A program made the position numbers and the translations under genes. Positions 1-10,597 of a DNA stretch of 64,000 nucleotides are shown here, piece by piece. How positions within the stretch are numbered: position 1 is the first letter of the stretch; every line of letters begins with the position of its first letter. The notes below the pieces were generated by a model. The model ran no database searches. It was given only the letters and a program-made list of their open reading frames with translations, and was not told the DNA's origin. The stretch is from Triparma columacea (taxonomy: Eukaryota > Sar > Bolidophyceae > Parmales > Triparmaceae), in assembly GCA_030267965.1 (NCBI GenBank), contig BRYA01000238.1:1-64000 (forward strand). Reading direction: 5' to 3'.

Positions 1-931
1 CTATTCTCCCAGCCCTCCCTGATCCTCCACCCCTACTCAAAAGCTCCTTTTCACCCTTCTAATGTATCAAAAACCATCTCCATACACATTTACCACACTT
101 CCATTTTACTCACAAACCACAACTTTCATCCCTTTTTTTCTTCTCTCTTTTCTCATAACCACACTCACCCTCCTTTTATTCATCCCCATACACTTCTCTA
201 CACTTACACACATCATTCCACTTTATACCCTCCTTCCTTCAACTCTCACTTTTTAACGTCTCCCTCTTCTCCACAATCACACTTACACTCCTTTTATTCA
301 TCCCCATACACATCTACTTCACTTACACACATCATTCCACCTTATACCCTTCTCCCTTCTACTCTCACTATTTATCTCCTCTTTCTTTTCCACAACTACA
401 CTCACCCTCTTTTACTTTTTCTTTATACACATCTACTGCACATACACACATCATTCAACCTTTATACCCTTCTCTCTTCTACTCACATTCCTTTATTCCC
501 CTCACTCCTCTCCACATCCACCCTCATCCTCCTTTAATTTATTCCCATACACATCTATTACACTTCCATTATACTTACAAATCACTATAACACTTCCACA
601 ATTCTTCAACACATCATACCTATTCATAACACTACCACAACACACACAAACCACTATAACAAATTGACAACTCTCTAAAACTCCATAAACATCTACTAAA
701 CATCCTCAATACTCACAAACCACTTTAACACTCCCTTTTTAACTCTACTATGCTTCTCAATACTCACAAATCACTTTAACGCTGCCACAATACTTTTATT
801 ACTTTTTCACAATACCCACAAACCACTATAACAATCCCTTTGTACTCAAGATATACCTAAAACACTCTCAAAATATTCCTAACAATAACAAATCAAATCA
901 ATTTTTCCTACAAATGTTGCTGCCCTCTTAG
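1..931. repeat. AT-rich region with degenerate ~118-bp tandem repeat
   Basis: No gene is recognisable here. From about 150 to 560 a pyrimidine-rich unit recurs: a CACACTCACCCTCC-like start, then TTTATTC.CCATACACATC, then ACACATCATTCCACTTTATACCC. Recognisable starts lie near 161, 279, 398 and 516, a period of about 118 bp with about four diverged copies. From about 570 to 840 a shorter motif, CACAAACCACTATAAC and variants, recurs near 580, 645, 712, 762 and 816. The segment lies 3' of the large minus-strand gene and looks like decayed satellite or intergenic sequence. Open frames here are by-products of low complexity. Confidence 0.7.
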
Positions 932-1104
932 TTACTCCCCATCATTTTCATCTTCAAGCGGCACAACACTGCTTACTTTTTCCTTCCCACCTCCTACCCC
1001 TATAACATCTCCATTATCAGCGCCTCCAACACTTGCTCTTCTAATACTTGCTCTCAGAGCGCCTGCTAGACCACCCTCAGCTTCAGCATCCACACTTGCT
1101 CTTC
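932..1104 (-). pseudogene. Frameshifted C-terminal tail of the START/membrane protein
   Basis: Downstream of the TGA at 1105-1107, another frame reads RRASVDAEAEGGLAGALR, then RASIRRASVG, then an acidic end with a stop at 932-934. This nearly matches the linker after the first membrane module, encoded near 2880-3010 (RRASVDAEAEGGLGGALR). Comparing the two copies, the second has a net gain of two bases inside a GA/CT microsatellite near 1108-1122. That moves the frame into the early stop. The tail is therefore a former coding end, or is still coding if the repeat length varies between alleles. Confidence 0.65.
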
Positions 1105-4100
1105 TCACTCTCTCTCTCTCCTTCTAGCATCTCCATCTGATGGAATGAGCTCAGCCGGCACCAAAGATTTCCTCGCATCATCAAACCAATCTGGCTGCTC
1201 CTCTTCCCATTCAGCCCAATTCAAATCGACCCATTTCTTGATTTCTCCTTCAATTGAGACCCAATGATGCCTTGAAGAGGTGAAGACTACAAACTTCATT
1301 TCATCACTTTCTCCTTCTAGGAAATATGCCATTGTCATATCCTTTGATCTCTTCTTGCTCCAGAAGGTGTGTAAGTACTTACTTTTAATGTTTGAAAAGA
1401 AAACAGCAAGGCACATGGTAGTTATTGGTATGAAATAATTCACAATCGATGATGCTATATCAATTGCTTGCTCATCAACATAAGGTGAAGCTAAATATAT
1501 TGACACTGGTAAGCTTCCAATTGTCAACAAAAGACCAAATAACCAATAGACTCCCCCAACTTCATTAGGATGTCTCATCTGCATGATTGAGGTAAAGTCT
1601 GTAACAATCTTTACCAACACTCTGGTAAAAATACTGTTCACAACCTCTGTGTTACCCCCATGTGGTACCCAGTACCAAAAGTCTCCCCTCAATATCTTAA
1701 CCAACAAGTACAGGCCAAGGTCAGCTCCAATGTAGAGAAAGGCCCAACTACCTCCAATCAACCCAAGAAGAACTATTGTTGTACACCTTATTAGAAGCAT
1801 TCCTGCTGACAACAACAACATAGACAAAAACACTACTGTTCTCTTGCTTGCTTTTGCAGGTATATACCCATAGAAGTCTGGTGCGTTTTCTCTCCTAGCA
1901 GGGTCTGTATCAAAATCATAACTAATTGTAGCAGAGGCAAAGCCTGTTGTAATTGCTGACACTGCAACTGAAAGCCATGCTGAAGTTCCAACATCTTTGT
2001 CACTGGTTGCTATAGCCATGAGTTGGATAATCACACCAGGGATGGCCTCAGCAAACATCTCTATCCCTTTCATGTAACTCATCTCAAGAATTGGGTCAAC
2101 AGCAGCCCCAACCTCTTGTTTTGCTCCAGTTGCAACCCTATAAGCATCGACAGCAGGCTTGAAGCCAATCAAAATTGGAAACCACTCCATCAGCACCCTC
2201 TTCATCCCTAACTTCCTATTCTGTGCCCATACAGTAAACATTTGTATCCCAATTGACACTGCCAAACTAGCCAAAGAAGCTTTGAAGTACCCATACTTTT
2301 CATCACTCCAAAACATATAGGTCACATACACATCAGTCAGCAAATCTGCCATACTAGTGATAGCCCCAATAGTCACTCTAGCCTTCAACCCCCAAGGAAC
2401 TTCCTCCAACAGCCTGTAGCTAATTGTCTCTAGCATAGGTCTAAACCACTCATATTCCTCATCAAGCTCCTGCAGTGCAAGGAAATTTAAGATGAAGGCA
2501 TCAACTGCAGCAATTGGCTGTGTATTAATAGCCAAACTCCTAGCTAGAGACTCCCCAATCTCCCTTCCATCCTTCTCCACCAGTTCCGCAGCCATACCTC
2601 CTACCTTCCTAAGCCCAAGCAGCTTGTTCTTGACAACAGCGCCAAGCATTGGTGTGACAAAGGCATATTTCTCTGCAGCCTGTCTCAGAACATAGTCTTT
2701 TCCAATAAATGACCCAACAGCTTCCTCCTTTGTCATTCCCTTCTTCCTGAAACTTAATGCAACCAACAGTTGCTCACCCAACAACTTTCCTATTTGGTTA
2801 GGATCTAAACCTGCATAGTCTTGTGTAGTATCATTCACATCTAAACCTGCATAGTCTTGTGTAGTATCATTCACAGCATGTGAAGATATCAGTGCACCTC
2901 CATTGTCCAAGCCAACACTTGCTCTCCTAATACTTGCTCTCAAAGCACCTCCTAGACCACCCTCAGCTTCAGCATCAACACTTGCTCTCCTAACACTCTC
3001 TCTTCTTCTAGCATCTCCGTTTGATGGAATAAAATCTACTGGTACTTTAGCCTTCATCACATCAGTAAACCACTCTGGCTGCTCCTCTTCCCATTTAGCC
3101 CAGTTCAACTCAACCCATTTCTTAATTTCTCCTTCGAATGAGACCCAATGATGTCTTGACCTTTTAAAGACTTTCAACTTTGTTGCATCACTTTCTCCTT
3201 CAAGGAAATATGCCATAGTCCTGTCCTTCCCTCTTTGTATGCTCCAAAAAGTATGCCAGTACTTCCTCTCAATGTTCCAAAAGAAGACAGCAAAGCATAT
3301 GATAGCTATTGGTATGAAATACTTCACAATCAATGATGCAATATTAATTGCTCGCTCATCAACATAAGGTGAAACTATATATATTGACACTGGCAAGCTT
3401 CCCATTGTCAACACAAGACCAAACAACCAGTACACTCCCCCAACGTCATTAGGATGTCTACACTGCGCAAGTGACGTGAAGTCCACAATGATCTTTACAA
3501 TGACTCTGAATAGAATACTACTCGCAATCTCTAAATTACCCCCCATTGGCACCCAATACCAAAAGTCTCCACTCAATATCTTAACCAAAATGTGGAGACT
3601 AAGATCAACGCCAATATAGAGTAAGGCCCAATTACCTCCCACCAACCCTAGAAGAACTATTGTTGTACACCTTATTAGAAGCATTCCTGCAGTGAACAGC
3701 AACATTGACACAAATACTACTGATCTCTTGCTTGCTTTTGCTGGTACGTACCCATAAAAGTCTGGTGCATATTCTCTCCTAGCAGGATCTGTGTCCGTGT
3801 CATAACTTATTGTTGCAGAGGCAAAGCCTGTTGTAATTGCTGACATTGCGACTGAAAGCCATGCTGAAGTTCCAACACCTTTGTCACTTGTTGCTATAGC
3901 CATAAGTTGGATGATCACTCCAGGGATTGCCTCAGCAAACATCTCAACCACTTTCATAAGTGTCATCTCAACCATTGGGTCAATTGCAGTACCAAGCTCT
4001 TGCTTTGCTCCAGTTGCTACCCTATAAGCATCAACTGCAGGCTTGTACCCAAGTAAGATTGGAATCCACTCCCTCAATACCCTCTTCATCCCCAACTTTC

Positions 4101-7100
4101 TGTTCTGCAACCAAACAAAAAGCATCTGAAGCCCAATTGACACTACCAAACTTGCCAAAGAAGCTTTGAAGTACCCATACTTCTTATCTCTCCAAAACTT
4201 GTTCGTCACATACACATCGGTCAGCAAATCAACCATGCTTGTTGCAGCCCCAACAATGTCCCTTGCTTTTAAGCCTAGGTGAGACTTCATAAAAAGTTTC
4301 ATGACAATCTCCTCAAGCATGGGCCTTAACCACTGTTGTTCAATCATGACTTCTTGCACTTCAGTGAATTGATGTGCCCACTCATCTACAGCATGAGCAG
4401 CAGTAAAAGTAGTCAACATTGTTGCTTTCATAGCACTCCCGATCTCCCAACCCCTGGCTTCCTCCTCACTCTTATTTTCTCCCTCATTTGTTGCTCTCCT
4501 TTTAAATTTGTTCATAACCACAGCATACATCATAGTTCTCATGAAACCATGCTGCTCTGTAATCTCTCTCAGTGCCCTATTGGCAACAATGAACTCCTTC
4601 ACTACCTCTACTTTACTGTCCGCAACAGTCCCTTTCTTCACTCTCTCCATCAGCTGCTCTCCAAACCTCCTCCCATCCTGATCCCCTGCTTCTGCACTCT
4701 TCAGAAGGTTGTCAAAGTAGTAAGCAGCATCAGTTGCCATGCCCAGGTGTTTGATTACACTCTTTTTGCTGGCAGCTTTTCCTAAACCCTCATGTCTAGT
4801 CACCAATACAACCTCCGTCTTATTATGATCTTCCTCGCAAAACTTTGCAGCAGTGAAATGTCTTTCGTGTCCAACTGTGATTACAAGTGTCTTGTTGTTA
4901 ACTCTGTGAAGCTTAAGCTGGGAGTCAACTCCACTTTTAAGGCCCCAGAAGAATGCTGCAACTTCCTTGTGGGATGCTCTCACAGTTATTGAAGTCTTTC
5001 CCCATCCCATTCCCTTCTCTGCCTTTATCAATGTCGTTCCACTCAACCCGCTACTGATCTCTTGAGCTCCGTCAACCTCGTCAAAATAACTTTCAATACC
5101 TGGTGCTCCCTCAATTGCAATCTCTTCAAAGTTTGACAAGATCTGCTGTCTCTTGAAGGTGTCATTCTCTTTGATCTTGTCAAACTTCCTTCTCAAGTCT
5201 GAGACTTGTGCAAGAAACCTTGTTGCAAGCGTGTTCATAATGGAAGAGTAGAAAACACCACCAAGCTCTACCTTAGTTGAAAAAGTCACTGATGTTTGTG
5301 GCACACCTCCAACAGGGTCAAGTGGCTCAAATACCCAGACTGTGTGTGCCTTCCCTAAAACATTCCCAGCCTTCACTGGAAAGTCTACCTGAATTTCTTC
5401 TGTGTCTGCAACATCAATAATAACTTTGCCATCCTGTTGCTTGAACCAGGTGATTTTACTCCGACCATCACGTGGAGCAAAACCAGGGAGACCAAGCTCT
5501 CTCGTTGTCACATAGTAGTTGGTGTGTGGATTAACTTTGATGACTTTCAAGAAGGTTATTCCATCTCTTTCTTTTGCGTTCTTTGTGTCCTCTCGATTGC
5601 CTAATTTAGTAAACTCATAGGCAGCACACTCCTCAACAGTAGCATCAACTACAGTACTGGCAAATCCAGTCCCACTGCTTGCCCCATCAACATGAACTAG
5701 CTTCATCTTGACCCTCTCATCAGGACTCTTCAAATCATCAAAATGCTCGTCCTCCTTGCACTTTTCATAAAAGTCCTTCCCCTTCCTGATTGCAACCTTC
5801 TCCTCCTCAGAGTAATCTTGGTGCTCATTCTTGATGATGTTGGCAAGAGAGGCCAGTGCAGCTTTATCAACCTTGTCATCCTGCTTGAAGGAGTCCCTGA
5901 GCACTGCTATTGTACTTAGTACTCGTGGAGAAGATCTGTCGACAATTTTGACTGGAATATGCCCCCCTGTGTCCATGTATTGGGTCAATGTAAGTTTACA
6001 CTGGAGAACACCATTATGGTCCTCAATATTCTTGGCAGTGAGAATGGCACTTGTTGTAGCTTTCACTAGCTTTCCTATTTTCCCCCCATAGTCTACCTGC
6101 TCTTCAGCTGGGACAAACGCTACAGACATGGTGTCATCTTGGCGTCCCTTTTGACATACATATCTCATCACAAATTCTCTTTTTCGAAAGGGGAACGGAA
6201 GTCTCACTACTACTGCAAATAGCTTCTCATTGATCCTTCCCCGTCCTTCCATATTTATCTCAAGTCTTGCAGGCTCCCCTCTCTCTCTGCTCTTAAGCAT
6301 CCTCTCCCTGCTGCAGTACTCAAAGAACCAAGCAGCTGCTTCCTCAGCTGAGCAGTCAGCAACACACTCGGCTCTTCCAAAACCAAGTGTCTTTTTTCCT
6401 TTCTCCTGCTGCTTGTACTTGAACTCCATCTTCACTCCCTCATAAGGTGACTCAAGAGGCCCCCACCCTTCTTCATCTTCCCCACCAAAGAGCTCCTCCA
6501 ATTCCCCAAACACCTCCTTCTGGTCCTCCTCCAACGCAGCACCTTCCCTCATCCTCTCCATCAAGGCCCCCCTGACTTCAGCATCAACTTCCTTCCCGTT
6601 CCTCTTAAACTTCTTCTGCAACCTGTTGGCCTCAACAAGCTGACTCTTTGCAAGGTAGTCAATGGCTTTGTCCATCACTGTCTTATGAATGCCACTAAAT
6701 TTCAGATCAACTGTTTGAATACGTGTCACCCTACAGACATTTGGGGCAACCTCGGCCATGATGTAGATTCCTTTTGTTACTCCAACTACAAAGCCGTCCT
6801 TGCTAAGGTTGGTGAAGCTTACCCCATAATATTCACGCAAAGGCACAAATCCTAGCATGTATGCAGTCTGGCCATTGTCCAATTTAGCCTCCTTCCACAC
6901 AAACCAATTCTCAAATAGTCGATTGGTGACGGCAGGGACCTTAATGCCAGTATGACAGTGCATGCTTCTAGTTCCCTCAAATTCGTTCCTGATAACCCTT
7001 GGTAAGTTCCCATTATTTTTGAAGTGCTCCTCTGACCACTCAAACGCGTCAAGCAGAAATTGCTCTGCCAATACACCCTTTGCTGACTTGTCCACAGTGA

Positions 7101-8139
7101 CCCCAAAGGCTGCCCACACATTGTCCCCCTCTCTCCACAGGAACTTGTCAATGCCCTCCTTCAGTGTCCCCTTGATTCTCTTCCCATTTGTGTGAAGTTT
7201 CTTCTCTAGACTCCCAACCCTCTCCAAGATTGCGTCCTCCTCTGTTGTCAGGTGCGGTGCTCTCGGCATGATCTCCTCCACAAAGTGTCTTTTCCTCCTC
7301 TCATCAATGACACCAGGCTGTCTGAACTTCTTCCCCACCTCCTCCACAATACCCTTTACTGCTACATACGCAGCCTTGATGTCTCCCTTCTTGGTCCTGC
7401 CAATGTTCCTGCCTTCAACACTAGATCTTGTGGATCTCACACTCTTGAAGCTTTTGACTGTGCGAACATCAACTTCTGGTTTCATCTCTGTTACCCTCTC
7501 CTCTGCCTTAAGAGTTCCCACGATAGTGACTGCAGTTTGTCCAAACCCAAAGTCAGTGAAGCTGAGCTTGCCCTTAATGACACCTCGCTTGACAGTCTTG
7601 GTCTTTATCGACGCTAGAATTTCGACAAGCATCGCAGTTGCCTCATCAGAAAGGTCATCCTCATCAAGGGGTGCCAACTCCACAATGCTCGTCGATTTGT
7701 CAGGAGATACGACTTTGACGTCGAGGAGAAATTCGACAAACTTATTCCCGATGCCGTAGTGCTTCCAGTAGACGAGTCTGCAAATCACTCCTTCCTTTTC
7801 GTCGTACTCCTGGAGGGTCTTCCTTCGGAACTTGCCCTGCTCGCAATCGGTGAGGAGAAAGTCAATGATCTTGTCGCGCTCGTCGTGGAAGACACCGGCA
7901 AGCTCCATAACCTTCACATCGACGCCGGTAGAGTTGTCTATGAGGCCTTCAATGGCTCCTCGGTCATCCAGAAGTTTCACAAGTTTACCTTGTTCCGGGC
8001 CAAGAGCTGTGTAATCGATATCTACGGGACCGTGTATTGCGGAGGGTGTGCGATTGGGGCCTGCGGGGGGCTCGGAGGCATAGTTGGTCTTGCCGGCGTC
8101 ATTTACGACTCCCGCATCTGCTTCAACCACGCCCTCCAT
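1105..8139 (-). CDS. Giant START-like protein with duplicated multi-pass membrane module
   Basis: Single open frame of 2344 residues from the ATG at 8139; the frame is open further upstream but has no other ATG. Residues ~1-1120 hold about five segments resembling START-type lipid-binding domains (roughly 80-210, 283-513, 573-746, 810-986, 1036-1120), with patterns such as a charged helix followed by AAAWFFEYC and a long C-terminal amphipathic helix. From ~1156 a unit of ~600 residues occurs twice. Each copy has a helical lead-in and a membrane part with about seven hydrophobic segments (~1280-1650 and ~1913-2276); the copies look over 90% identical in parts. The linker after copy one carries RRESVRRASV and RASIRRASV, PKA-like sites, and a duplicated 12-residue motif. 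Copy two ends early by a frameshift (see the 932-1104 entry). A membrane-tethered lipid sensor or transporter is possible; this is inference, and the START call rests on pattern only. Confidence 0.65.
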   Translation of the reverse strand: MEGVVEADAGVVNDAGKTNYASEPPAGPNRTPSAIHGPVDIDYTALGPEQGKLVKLLDDRGAIEGLIDNSTGVDVKVMELAGVFHDERDKIIDFLLTDCEQGKFRRKTLQEYDEKEGVICRLVYWKHYGIGNKFVEFLLDVKVVSPDKSTSIVELAPLDEDDLSDEATAMLVEILASIKTKTVKRGVIKGKLSFTDFGFGQTAVTIVGTLKAEERVTEMKPEVDVRTVKSFKSVRSTRSSVEGRNIGRTKKGDIKAAYVAVKGIVEEVGKKFRQPGVIDERRKRHFVEEIMPRAPHLTTEEDAILERVGSLEKKLHTNGKRIKGTLKEGIDKFLWREGDNVWAAFGVTVDKSAKGVLAEQFLLDAFEWSEEHFKNNGNLPRVIRNEFEGTRSMHCHTGIKVPAVTNRLFENWFVWKEAKLDNGQTAYMLGFVPLREYYGVSFTNLSKDGFVVGVTKGIYIMAEVAPNVCRVTRIQTVDLKFSGIHKTVMDKAIDYLAKSQLVEANRLQKKFKRNGKEVDAEVRGALMERMREGAALEEDQKEVFGELEELFGGEDEEGWGPLESPYEGVKMEFKYKQQEKGKKTLGFGRAECVADCSAEEAAAWFFEYCSRERMLKSRERGEPARLEINMEGRGRINEKLFAVVVRLPFPFRKREFVMRYVCQKGRQDDTMSVAFVPAEEQVDYGGKIGKLVKATTSAILTAKNIEDHNGVLQCKLTLTQYMDTGGHIPVKIVDRSSPRVLSTIAVLRDSFKQDDKVDKAALASLANIIKNEHQDYSEEEKVAIRKGKDFYEKCKEDEHFDDLKSPDERVKMKLVHVDGASSGTGFASTVVDATVEECAAYEFTKLGNREDTKNAKERDGITFLKVIKVNPHTNYYVTTRELGLPGFAPRDGRSKITWFKQQDGKVIIDVADTEEIQVDFPVKAGNVLGKAHTVWVFEPLDPVGGVPQTSVTFSTKVELGGVFYSSIMNTLATRFLAQVSDLRRKFDKIKENDTFKRQQILSNFEEIAIEGAPGIESYFDEVDGAQEISSGLSGTTLIKAEKGMGWGKTSITVRASHKEVAAFFWGLKSGVDSQLKLHRVNNKTLVITVGHERHFTAAKFCEEDHNKTEVVLVTRHEGLGKAASKKSVIKHLGMATDAAYYFDNLLKSAEAGDQDGRRFGEQLMERVKKGTVADSKVEVVKEFIVANRALREITEQHGFMRTMMYAVVMNKFKRRATNEGENKSEEEARGWEIGSAMKATMLTTFTAAHAVDEWAHQFTEVQEVMIEQQWLRPMLEEIVMKLFMKSHLGLKARDIVGAATSMVDLLTDVYVTNKFWRDKKYGYFKASLASLVVSIGLQMLFVWLQNRKLGMKRVLREWIPILLGYKPAVDAYRVATGAKQELGTAIDPMVEMTLMKVVEMFAEAIPGVIIQLMAIATSDKGVGTSAWLSVAMSAITTGFASATISYDTDTDPARREYAPDFYGYVPAKASKRSVVFVSMLLFTAGMLLIRCTTIVLLGLVGGNWALLYIGVDLSLHILVKILSGDFWYWVPMGGNLEIASSILFRVIVKIIVDFTSLAQCRHPNDVGGVYWLFGLVLTMGSLPVSIYIVSPYVDERAINIASLIVKYFIPIAIICFAVFFWNIERKYWHTFWSIQRGKDRTMAYFLEGESDATKLKVFKRSRHHWVSFEGEIKKWVELNWAKWEEEQPEWFTDVMKAKVPVDFIPSNGDARRRESVRRASVDAEAEGGLGGALRASIRRASVGLDNGGALISSHAVNDTTQDYAGLDVNDTTQDYAGLDPNQIGKLLGEQLLVALSFRKKGMTKEEAVGSFIGKDYVLRQAAEKYAFVTPMLGAVVKNKLLGLRKVGGMAAELVEKDGREIGESLARSLAINTQPIAAVDAFILNFLALQELDEEYEWFRPMLETISYRLLEEVPWGLKARVTIGAITSMADLLTDVYVTYMFWSDEKYGYFKASLASLAVSIGIQMFTVWAQNRKLGMKRVLMEWFPILIGFKPAVDAYRVATGAKQEVGAAVDPILEMSYMKGIEMFAEAIPGVIIQLMAIATSDKDVGTSAWLSVAVSAITTGFASATISYDFDTDPARRENAPDFYGYIPAKASKRTVVFLSMLLLSAGMLLIRCTTIVLLGLIGGSWAFLYIGADLGLYLLVKILRGDFWYWVPHGGNTEVVNSIFTRVLVKIVTDFTSIMQMRHPNEVGGVYWLFGLLLTIGSLPVSIYLASPYVDEQAIDIASSIVNYFIPITTMCLAVFFSNIKSKYLHTFWSKKRSKDMTMAYFLEGESDEMKFVVFTSSRHHWVSIEGEIKKWVDLNWAEWEEEQPDWFDDARKSLVPAELIPSDGDARRRERE
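2810..2876. repeat. 36-bp in-frame direct repeat
   Basis: The segment TCTAAACCTGCATAGTCTTG and what follows occurs twice in tandem with a 36-bp period. On the minus strand it encodes VNDTTQDYAGLD twice, in the linker between the two membrane modules of the giant protein. The copies appear identical, which suggests a recent duplication. Confidence 0.85.
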
Positions 8140-9045
8140 GACGATCTTAATTTGGTGCTGAAAATCATGCGTTCGCAATCGACGTGCGTAAATAAGGTGG
8201 AGGAGCGGCGTTTTTTGGTGTGAGTGAAGATGTCGTAAATTGACATACTCGTATAGTGGTTCATTATTGCGCGTTTTTATATTTTCCAAAATCACCCAAT
8301 CTGTTTCGAGAGTCCATCGAAGTGCCTAACGCCAGTCCTCATCTGGAAGGCAAGTTGCAGGGTGGGGGCAGGCCTCATCATCACGATCAGGCATATTGAA
8401 CCCCCAATATACCGCTCCGATCCAATGTAAAGCCTTTTCGTCACTCTCTTCACATTCTCACCTTCCAAATGAGGACAAAATTGCTTGTGCTCACGACGTT
8501 GGCCGGGAGTGGTGTGAGCTAGTATTATGCTTCAGTCGACACTTAAAGCCGTCAAACTCTATTTTCTGAGTGTTGTGTAGTATTATCGATCTTCTTGTTG
8601 CAACGAATACGACAATGCGATGTAAATGAGGTTTGGTGTATTCAGAAATTGTTTTGAGGGTTTTGGAAAGTTAATTTAACGTATAATCAACTTCGTCTAT
8701 ACCTCTATATCTTCGTATTTCCGGTCTTAAGATCAGCGGTTGTTCCTATTTGCCATTTCAAGTACGCTATAACTTCCCAATAACAAAATTGTATCTATAT
8801 GCTGCACCCTTCCTACTTCTCAATCCCTCAAATCGACCCAAAGAGTCGCACAGACCCTATATCAGCACGTTTGTAGCATCCACTCGCCCTTGGTACTGTC
8901 GACTTTCTCCCTATATTCAAAAATACTATCGCTTTGAAACAACGTATATCACATTTCCTTCCCCCTCCCATTCCCTTGCCTCCTTGCAACCCAACCCGCC
9001 CAGTCGGTTCCAGCCTTTAAACAAAATACATAACTTGAACCAACC
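8140..9045. other. Intergenic region, no gene seen
   Basis: This lies between the start of the minus-strand giant gene and the 3' end of the AP endonuclease gene. It should hold the promoter of the former. No conserved coding frame, RNA gene or clear repeat was recognised. Short open frames (for example around 8750-9049) lack an ATG at their start and have no family resemblance. Confidence 0.5.
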
Positions 9046-10597
9046 CTAAGCCCCCCCTTTCTCCCCCCCCTTCTCCATTTCCTCCTCTCCCTTCAAAGTC
9101 GCAATGACCGCACAGTGGTCGCTCCCCATGAAGGAGGGGTCCTTGTTGTCGACCCCCCCCCCCGTAATCTCCACGCTCTCGACCCTCCGCATCCCCTCTC
9201 TCGTCGCGAGGAGGAGGTCTATCCTCATCGCCTTCTTATAGTATCGACCCATCTCAGGGCTATCCTTTCCTGGACTTCCCCTCCATGTGAAGACGTTCGC
9301 CGTTATGTCGATGTAGGGCAGGTCCTGACCGACGGGGGGGTGGGGAAAGGGGTTCAGTTCCCTGAAGACTTCGACCAGTCCTCCCGAGTCCAATAGCGAC
9401 CTGAACCGAGCAATCTCGTTCGGCGTGCACCCGGGTTGTCCGCTGTTCCCAGGGTCTCCGGTAATGGGCATTTTGCTCCTGAACCATTCGGGATGGCTGA
9501 CGTCCACGAGGTAGTCGGGCGTAACATTCAAGTCGCCGCAGTAGAAAACCTGGTGGTGGGCGGTGGGGTGGGCGGTGGGGTGAACGGGAGAAGGTCGGCT
9601 TACATGCTCAACGCAACGAGGGCTCTTGAGCTCCTTTCTCGGTCCTCACCTCCTTCATGTTCCCCCCCTCCCCCTTCCACCCCCCCTCTTCCTTGATCTT
9701 GGTAAAAATTTCCTGGACCTTCTTATCCCATAGCTGCCTCCTCTCGAAGCTAGCTTGGTTCCCCCCGTTGTTGGGGACGTAGCAGTGCAGGATGAAGAAG
9801 TCTGGAAGCTCCAGGAGAATTACGCGGCCCTCTGAGTCGTGCTTCTGGGGCCCTGCCAGTCGCTGCTTCTTGGCTGGCGGGCTCGACGCCTCCTTAGGGG
9901 AGGGGACGGCTTTGAAAAAGCTAGTGAGGGCTGGCGTGGTCTTCTTCGCCTTCTGCTTGGAGGAGGAGGAGGTTGAGGAGGAGGAGGTTGAGGCTGCCGG
10001 TGATAACAGCGTCGTCGTTCCCGAGACCCTTGGGATATCGTAGGTGACCCCTCTGACAAGGTTGAACTTATCCTTCTTCACCAGCACGCCGGTCCCTGCG
10101 TATCGCTTGCTGTGAAGGAGGGCGGAACAAAGCAACGAAGAAAGGGGGGTAGATTTGTGAGGGCATGTGCGTGAGGGAGCGCACTCAAGCCTGTGATCTG
10201 CTTGCCTTTGCTTCCGTTCATCCATTCGTTTTGACGCTAAATTTAGCTGCCTGGACCTTCCTCACCTTGGGTGCAAACTCAACCCCGCCACCTTGTAGTC
10301 CTTAAAGACTCCAATGTTGAGAGCCTGGTTCCACAAGGTCTGCTCGTCTCTGCTCTTCTTGTCGGCGCTAGAAGGGATAGATTGGGAGCGAGGGTCTGCG
10401 ATCATTCTTAGTTCTGAGAGGAACAACAGATCTGGGTTGTGCTGTTTTAGGAACGATGTGATTTCGGTAGTGTTGAATTGCAACCTCGGACGTATGGCAT
10501 TAACGTTCCAGAAGGCGAACGATCCAATTTCCTCCTCAGATCTTACTCTCTCCTCGGCCTCAGGGCTTGAGGCTGAGAGTTTGGTACTTGTGATCAT
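9046..10597 (-). CDS. AP endonuclease (exonuclease III/APE1 family)
   Basis: Three exons on the minus strand: 10597-10266, 10109-9650 and 9549-9046 (1296 nt, 431 residues). Phases match and the introns start GTGAGG. DNA base-excision repair enzyme that cuts the backbone 5' of abasic sites, acting in nucleus and/or organelles. Family motifs appear in order: FWNVNAIRPRL; LFLSE with the metal-binding Glu (LSELR in place of the usual QETK); SKRYAGTGVL across the first junction; HCYVPNNGG; YCGDLNVTPDY; FRSLLDSGGLVEVFR; FTWRG; RIDLLLAT; GSDHCAV with the catalytic Asp-His. An insertion of ~45 residues after VKKDKFNLVRGV is Ser/Lys-rich and contains TPALTSFF, close to a PCNA-binding PIP box but with Thr for Gln. 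The start is the first in-frame ATG. The divergent neighbour begins 344 bp away. Confidence 0.9.

Noticed and set aside
4336..4785. Open frame of 149 codons on the plus strand inside the giant gene
   Set aside because: Antisense shadow of a long conserved minus-strand coding frame; no domain or codon pattern of its own.
8750..9049. 99-codon plus-strand frame upstream of the AP endonuclease 3' end
   Set aside because: It begins with TTG, not ATG, has low-complexity composition and no family resemblance.
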